Part shown: piece by piece, positions 57,023 to 64,000 of the stretch
Layout of the letters: the number at the start of each line of letters is the position of its first letter
How positions within the stretch are numbered: position 1 is the first letter of the stretch
NCBI GenBank assembly: GCA_963682055.1
Contig: OY821751.1
Location: 1,612,001 to 1,676,000 of the forward strand
DNA length: 64,000 nt
Direction of reading: 5' to 3'
DNA from: Primula veris
Taxonomy: Eukaryota > Streptophyta > Magnoliopsida > Ericales > Primulaceae
Notes under the pieces: generated by a model
Told to the model about the DNA's origin: nothing
Database searches by the model: none
Seen by the model: only the letters and a program-made list of their open reading frames with translations
Made by a program: the position numbers and the translations under genes

Positions 57023-57257
57023 TCTATCCGTTTCTATTTAATTGTTCATTACGAAACTACGTGCAATTTTGACCGGTCAATAACTTGTATCAAAATTGTC
57101 GGAATTAAAATTTTTAAAAGTTGATCATATAGTTCAAATGTTAAATTTTATAATTAGATTTAAAAAAAAATTCATTTCGACAATTTTGATATAAGTTATA
57201 AAACGATCAAAATTGTACGTAGTTTCATATTGTACAGTTAAATGGGAACGGAGAGAG
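57023..57257. mobile_element. Stowaway MITE with TA duplication
   Basis: TIRs CTCTATCCGTTTCTATTTAA and the complement of AAATGGGAACGGAGAGAG, flanked by TA on both sides (57021-57022 and 57258-57259). The most complete copy of this family here. Confidence 0.85.
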
Positions 57258-57259
57258 TA

Positions 57260-58074
57260 AGATTTTACATGTTTCCACATAGGATAAAATTTAATCAAAT
57301 TTTCACATTGTCCGATGGCATCATTTGGACGAAACTAAAGTGTATGATGGGTCCGACAAATGATGCATTTATCGGTGCAACTTGGCTCATCCCACTTTTC
57401 TTCCCTCCAAATTATACTCATAATAGTGCCTGATCCCTCATACAGTCCAGCCCCATTGTTGCCTGTACAGGAAATGAGAGCATGCACCGATACGGGAAAC
57501 AAACACATGAAACCATACAAATACAAAAACGAGAAAATCCAAAGATTTACAAGTACAGAGATGCAAAACGGAAAACAAAAGAACTAAAAACACGACGAGC
57601 TCTTGCGTAAGAAGTAAATTGTTAGTACCCAATATTATAAAAGGTGAAAGGCGGGTTTTAGACGTAAACTGGTCGACTAACGTGGTAACCCTCAATTCCG
57701 TCCAATCACATTTAATCTGTCAGACTTATAGACTCCGTCAACCATCGGGTCTATAACTAATTCTCGTCAAAGTCCAATTTTGTACTAATATCATCGAACA
57801 TGTATACTTTTGTGGCCAACCAACTAACACAACCATGAACCGGATCTACTAATTTTAACATATACCAACTAATAAAAAGCGGACACATCCCTATATTAAT
57901 TAAAATAGACTGGATTTTTCGATTGCAAAATGTCTGTTTTCATGTCAAAATCGTAAATCCGAATTTACAAACCTTAATTTGGATTTAAGGTTTATGAGTT
58001 CTTTGTTTTTTTATGTAAAAATAAAAAGGTAAACCATTGATTATCTCTCTCTCTCTCTATATATATATATCAAT

Positions 58075-58105
<31 letters not shown>

Positions 58106-58439
58106 ATTTATAAAAAAATGTTTGGGCGTAGGAGATTCTTGTCTTTCCCCTTGGTAATCGGAGCAGTCATGTTAGTGTTTCTCAGTCTCATTTTATTTTG
58201 TTACGTGTTATGCGAAACCACGTGCAACTTTGACGGCTTTGAACACGTGTAACTAAATTGCCGAAACGAATTTTTTTATTTTTTTTTATACATTGTTCAA
58301 ATGTTAAAACTAGATGATAGAATTTAAAAAAAAAAAAAACTATTTTGACAATTTAGGTACGGGTTATTTGCCGTTAAAGTAAGTTGCGTGTGGTTTAAGA
58401 AGTTTTTTTATTGATAATAATAACTTTATCACTCTATGT
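57260..58439. other. No gene recognised; CT/TATATC microsatellite
   Basis: 58044-58104 is a CT run followed by TATATC/TA repeats. 58195-58400 holds a degenerate Stowaway-like foldback (ACGTGCAACTTTGACGG against CGTTAAAGTAAGTTGCGTG). ORFs at 57242-57695 overlap on opposite strands and show no domain. Confidence 0.45.
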
Positions 58440-59302
58440 GCCTGTTTGGCTACTTTCTTTAGTTTTTTGCCTAAACAAAAGCTATGGGTGTTGGGTTTTT
58501 TAGCTTGTAAAAAAAAAAACTAGCTTTTTTAGTAGCTTTTAAAGTTGGTTATAAGTTAAAATAAGTAAAAAATGACCTAGCAGTTAAAAATAACAAAAAT
58601 TACAAGAAATGGAATTTTCGTAATATTTGGGGATTTTTAGCCTCTTCGTAATACTAACTTATCTCTTTCGTAATGTGGATTATGTGTCTGTTTGGCCATT
58701 TTTCTTAGGTTTTTGCTTAAAGAAAAGCTATGGGCGTTGGTTTGTTAACTTTTAAAAAACTAGGAAAAGCTCGAAACCGAAGAAGATAGGAATTGGGATT
58801 TTTTTAGCATTTTTACATTACAAATTTTGTTTGTGTGCGTTGTAGAAGATTTTAGCTTTTTGCTTAAAAAAAGCTTTGGATGTTTACTTTTTTAGCTTTT
58901 AAAAAAGCTAGCTTCGGGGTCAAAGAAGCTAAAAAAAGCTAGAAACCGGAGAAGATAGGAAGTTGGGATCTTTAGTCTTTTCACGTAAATATTAACAAAA
59001 GCAAGAATTTTATATTTTGTTTGTTGTTGTTTAAAAGTCGGTTATAAGTTAAAATAAGTAAATAAACGACCTAGCAATTAAAACCAATTTTAAGTCACTT
59101 ATAAGTAAAAGAGAGTTGAGTTAAAATATGAAATCTTTTTGAACAAAGAGTCGGTCTTAAGTAGTGGAGACCCTAGTAAAAAATCCTTAGGATTTTTTTT
59201 TTGAGTTGGTGCCAAACATGAAACTGCAGAAGTGCAGATCCGTTGAAACGAGCTTTTTGCCCATTGCTTTTTTTAAGCATCAATAAAGCAATGCCAAACA
59301 CG
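58440..59302. mobile_element. 863-bp hAT-like non-autonomous element
   Basis: Left end GCCTGTTTGGC, right end GCCAAACACG, flanks CTCTATGT (58432-58439) and TTCTATGT (59303-59310), 7 of 8 matching. The interior repeats AAAAAGCTAGAAACCG and AGTTAAAATAAGTAAA phrases two or three times, and a second TGTGTCTGTTTGGCC near 58685 suggests nested or duplicated ends. No coding sequence. Confidence 0.6.
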
Positions 59303-59329
59303 TTCTATGTTTATGGATTTTTTTTGTAC

Positions 59330-61340
59330 CCTGTGATTTCCCAGTTAACAATATTAAACCCAATATCTGAATTGTATTGATTTGTGTTATGTTGCTGTAT
59401 TCAACCAGCTTAGTAAGTTTAGTTGTTGTTTTGGAAACTTCTCCCCATTTAATTTGATGTTAGGCAATACAAAATTAAGCGTTACAAATAGGAAGAATAA
59501 TGTTAGGCAATGCAGTTTACAGTAGAAGAATAATGTTAGGCAATACAAAATTAGTCATTATAAAGTATTTCTGTCATGGTGATGAGACGACAAGATTAAG
59601 TTGTTGTTTTCCAACTTTTAATTCTTTTGTCTAGTGGAATATGTTTATGTGTATATATACTGTGAATACAAACAACCATTGTGAAGTACTTCGTTTGTTT
59701 TGTGTTCTTTTGTTGTATATCCAGCTTATTTAAGTTGCTGTTCTGGATGATTCTCCCGATGTTATTTGATTGGTAAAATCTATAGAAGAAGAAAAATGTT
59801 CGGCATAACAAAATTAAGCATTATGATTTATGACAATGATATGAGTTAACAGTTATTGTTTTGTCTTGTGAACTATGTTTATGATAATTCCTTATACCCT
59901 GTCCTTGCCCAGTTTGGATATGTTAATCCAATACCTGAATTGTATTTGTTTGTATTTTTTGTAGTATATTAAGACATTGTTCTGGAAAGTTTTCCCCATT
60001 TTATTTGATGGGTACAATTTGAAGGTAGAAGATAAATGTTAGGCAATACAAGATTAAGCATAATAATAGTAATCTGAGAATATATCTATTGTTTATTCTT
60101 ATGGACTATGTCTATGTTTGTGATAATATATTACGTCCTATGATTTCCCAGTTTCGGATGTGTAAACCCAAAATCTGAATTGTATTGCCTTTCGTATTTT
60201 GTTGTACTAAGCAGCTTAATTGATTTATTTATTTTTAAATTTCTCCCCATTTATTTGATGGTAGAAAAGAATTTACAGTAGAAGATTAATGTTAGGAAGT
60301 ACAAAATTAAGCATTATAAGTTACTACTGTAATGGTGGCGAGAATATACACTTGTAGGTGTTCTATTCGTATGTGAGTGATTGCCTAGTTTAGGATTTGT
60401 AAACCTTATATCTGATCTCATTGCTTTGTGTTTTTTGTGGTATGTCGAGCTTAATTGAGTCTTTGTTTTGAAAAATTATGCCCCTTTTCTTTGATGAGTA
60501 CAACTTACCATAAAGAAATATGTTGGTCATCCAAAAATTAAGCACTACAGACTACTCCAATATCGGAGATGAGACAATATGTTTGTCAGTGTTCTAATTA
60601 GTCTGTGACTTGTTTGGGATTTGTAAACCGTATAGCTCAGTTGTGGTTATTTGTGTTCTTTGTTGTATTTCCAGCTTAATTAGGACATTGTTCTGGAAAG
60701 TTTTCGAGGTTTTATTAGGTACAATTTGAAGTAGAAGAAAAATGATGGGCAATACAAATTAAGCATTATAAGGTGTTCTGAATTGTAGTAGATGGGTGGA
60801 TGAAATTAGTGATTGCCTACTAATTTTTTATATACATGATTAGCAGTAGCACTACCGTCTAGATGTTCATAACAAAATGGATGTCTTACAGTAGCAGTTT
60901 TACAATTTTGTGGCTTTCCCCATTTTTGTCTTCTTTAAAAGAAGGCCGACCTCTGTTTGTCATCTTAATTATGCACATAAGTATTGTTGTATGACTAGAA
61001 ATCTTGTATGTAGGGAAATAATAATACGAGGCATACAAGATTATGAAGTAGGTAGTAACGTGGTAATTATTATGTTTTGTATCTTGAGCAACAGTTGTCT
61101 GATTTTCAGGTACTTCATGGGATGTTTTCTGTGTAAATTAGTGGCAATGTTTGCCAACGAAATTATGTAAATGTATAATTTTGTATAAGTAGCATTACTC
61201 TTTTTGAAAATGAATAGAGGATCGTGGATAAGGAAGAGTTTCGATGTCAGTTGTAGCTAATTATTATCCCGACTGAAAATATACCAAGAGGAAAACAAAT
61301 CCTTCCGCAGTCTGATTTGTATTAGCAGGCATATTTGCAA
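59330..61340 (+). repeat. Two-level repeat, block 1
   Basis: Six units of about 240 bp, recognised by the anchors TTATTTGATGG (about 59450, 59763, 60002, 60252, 60490, 60710), GGCAATACAAAATTAAGCA and CCAGCTTAATT. They are followed by a unique tail (about 60890-61340) starting TAGCAGTTTTACA. Units are 70-85% alike by eye. No long ORF. Each unit reads like the last in phrase order, so this is a true tandem array. Confidence 0.85.
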
Positions 61341-62109
61341 TTAACTTGTCAAAAATAAAACTTTTTGATTCTTGCCAAACGGTCACCTATTGTTATTTGA
61401 CATTTGCTTGCTAGAATTTATGCATATTTGTACTCAGTTGCCAAACACTTCACTTGTGTAGAAGAAAAGCTCTATGAATTGCTATAAAATTACTCCATAC
61501 CTACGAGTAGTTAAGAACTCCCCTTGACACATTTTGATTAAAAAAATACAAATTTTATATTGATTTCCTTTGAACTTTCACTATAGTCCTATAGTATATA
61601 GTGTCTCGGGGTTAATGACAATCAACCCGTGTTGAACCTTGAGTATTTTAAGACGATTTCCTTATATCAGTTGTTAAATTCTACGTTCATACCCCAGAAG
61701 ATGTTATTGACTTATTGTTAATCTAGATGTTTTTGTTAATAAAGTTCTGTCAAAATTTACTACTTAATTAGGTATCACATAAGAATGGATCAATATCTGA
61801 GTCATATTTCTGGGATGGCAAACAGTTTCGCAGTGCGAAGTAGCTTACTATTTTATGATATTAGCTCCGTAGGATTTTAAAAAGCTCCAACTTGTAGCAA
61901 GAAAAATGCTTTGCATATCTAGGAAATCAAAAGAAACGATGTTTTGCATATCTAGGAAATCAAAAGAACGAAAAGCCTGAACTTAAAAGTATTCCAGGAC
62001 TGATCGTCTTTTTCATGTAGAGGATATAAAGTAAAGATATGAAAATGATTTCTAGGGCATAAACTAGTCTTGAAATTATAATGACAGTATAAACATACTC
62101 ATATTGAAA
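61341..62109. other. Spacer between the repeat blocks; no gene recognised
   Basis: The phrase TTTTGCATATCTAGGAAATC is directly repeated at about 61909 and 61942. Otherwise unremarkable. Confidence 0.5.
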
Positions 62110-64000
62110 TCTTAAATCAAACCAAATGATAAGTTAATTTCTCCCCATTTTATTTTGATGGGTAGAATTTAGAGTAGAAGATTAATGTTAGGCAGTACAA
62201 ACTTAAGCATTATAAGTTACTCCTATAACGGTTGTTAGAATATATACTTGTAGGTGTTCTATTTTGTATGTGAGTGATTGCCCAATTTTGGATTTGTAAA
62301 CCTTATAACAGTTATTGTTTTGTCTTGTGAACTATGTTTATGATAATTTCTTGTACCATGTGATTGCCCAGTTTGGATATGTTAATCTAATATCTGAATT
62401 TTATTTGTTTGTATTCTTTGTAGTATATTAAGACATTGTTTTGGAAAGTTTTCCCCATTTTATTTGATGGGTACAAATTAAAAGTAGGAGAAAAATGTTA
62501 AGCAATACAAGATTAAACATTATAATAGTGATTTGAGAATATATCTATCGTTTTCTCTTCTGGACTATGTCTATGTTTGCGATAATCTAATGTCCTACGA
62601 TCTCCCAAAATCGGATGTGTAAACCCAAAATCTGAATTGTATTGCCTTTCGTATTTTGTTGTAACCAGCTTAATTGAGTTTTTTTGTAAATTTCTCCCCA
62701 TTTTTATTTGATGGGTAGAACCGTAGAATAGAACTTACAGTAGAAGATTAATCTTAGGCAGCACAAAATTGAGCATTATAAGTTACTAATGTAATGGTGG
62801 TGAGAATATATACTTTGTAGGTGTTCTATTTTGTATGCATGTGATTGCCTAATTTGGGATTTGTAAACCTTATATCTGAATTGTATTGCTTTGTAATCTT
62901 TGTTGTATGTCCAGCTTAATGAGTCTTTGTTCTGAATTTTTTTTTGCCCCTTTTATTTGATGGGTACAACTTACGGCAGATATATATATGTTGGGCATCC
63001 AAAAATTAAGCATTACAGACTACTATAATGGGGATGAGACAATATATTTGTCAGTGTTCTAATTAGTATGTGACTTATTTGGGATTTTGTAAACACTATA
63101 TTTTAATCGTGGTTATTTGTGTTCTTTGTTGTATATCCAGCTTAATTAAGACATTGCTCTGGAAAGTTCTTTAGATTTTATTATGTACAATTTACTGTCC
63201 CAGAAAAATGATGGGCGGTACAAATTAAGCAATAAGCATTATAACAGTGATGTGTGAGAAGGCAACTCTGCAATGTTGAAATATATGTTGGTGTTCTATA
63301 TTGTCGTAGATGGGTGGATGAGATGAGTGATTGCCTACTAATTTTGTATATAAATGATTAGCAGTAGCACTACTGTCTAGATGTTCATAACAAAGATCGT
63401 AGACTTGCAAAATTATTTATGTAAAGCATGAAGTGCCAGTGATAGTTTAAAACAGCAGCAGTTTTACATTTTTGTGGCCTTTCCCCTTTTTTTTCTCTTT
63501 AGAAAAAAGGTGGACCTGTGTTTTATCAACTAAATTATGCACATACGTACTGTTGTATAACTTGTATTACTAAAAATACTTGTATGTAGAGAAATAATAA
63601 TACGAAGCATAAAATATTATGAATGTAGATAATGACATGGTAATTCTCAGGTTTGTATCTTGAGCGACAGTTGTCCGATTTTGAGGTACTTTATGGATTT
63701 TTTCTGTCTAAATTAGTAGTAATGTTTGCCAACTAAATTATGTACATGTATAATTTTTGTATGAGTAGCATTACACTATATTATATGGAAATGAATAGAG
63801 GATAAGAGGTTAAGGAAGAGTTTAAGATGCCAATATTAGCTAATTAGTATTAGCCCTAGACTGAACATACACCAAGAGGAAAACAAATCCTTCTGCAGTT
63901 TGACTGGTATTAGCAGGTGTATTTGCAATTAACTTGTCATAAAAAATTCTTTTTGTCTGTAACAATACAGTGACCTATTATATTTGACTATGAGCTTGCT
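62110..64000 (+). repeat. Two-level repeat, block 2 (copy of block 1), runs off the window
   Basis: Five ~240-bp units (anchors near 62150, 62460, 62707, 62955, 63178) and then the same tail as block 1 (AGCAGTTTTACATTTTTGTG at 63457 against 60894), continuing past the window edge. The offset to block 1 is about 2460-2560 bp. The block has diverged by many substitutions and small indels. Confidence 0.85.

Noticed and set aside
57242..57695. Overlapping ORFs on both strands near 57.4 kb
   Set aside because: No domain, mutually antisense, and the plus-strand one starts inside a Stowaway MITE.

Overview
This is nuclear DNA from a flowering plant, almost certainly a eudicot. It is very AT-rich and gene-poor, its genes have introns, and it holds plant-only families (HD-Zip, plant bZIP, phytosulfokine, plant mobile domain) and typical plant transposons. 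The sequence alone does not settle the genus.

Only three ordinary host genes are visible. (1) 4374-6048, minus strand: a three-exon class II HD-Zip transcription factor of the HAT9/HAT22 type, with a G-quadruplex-prone GGGT run just upstream of its start. (2) 14236-14904, minus strand: an intronless group-S-like bZIP factor with an internally duplicated N-terminal segment and a cluster of ACGT (bZIP-type) sites upstream. (3) 53116-53949, plus strand: a two-exon phytosulfokine (PSK) peptide-hormone precursor that an ORF scan misses because its exons are short. No bacterial-style operon logic applies; the three genes are separated by transposon-derived DNA.

Most of the rest is mobile DNA whose boundaries can be read from target-site duplications (TSDs). 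15357-23513 is an 8.2-kb Mutator-like element (MULE) with a 9-bp TSD. It carries two decayed genes, a FAR1/MuDR-type transposase and a plant-mobile-domain (PMD) gene, plus an array of about 200-bp repeats whose hairpins resemble palindromes in its own termini. 28238-38430 is a complete Sirevirus-like Ty1/copia retrotransposon: 1262-bp LTRs differing at one base, a 5-bp TSD, an intact 1657-codon gag-pol and an intact extra 3' ORF. 40683-45721 is a 5'-truncated, mutated LINE with a 12-bp TSD that later received three smaller DNA transposons. 2604-2850 is a short LINE/SINE-like insertion inside an older dispersed repeat, related copies of which lie at 2500-3430 and 46880-47430.

Scattered between these are many miniature inverted-repeat elements: at least six with 9-bp (MULE-type) TSDs, several Stowaway-like, several with CACTA-like ends, and several hAT-like. 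The last 5 kb (59330-64000) is a two-level repeat: about 240-bp units grouped in two blocks about 2.5 kb apart. Stretches where nothing was recognised are listed as such.
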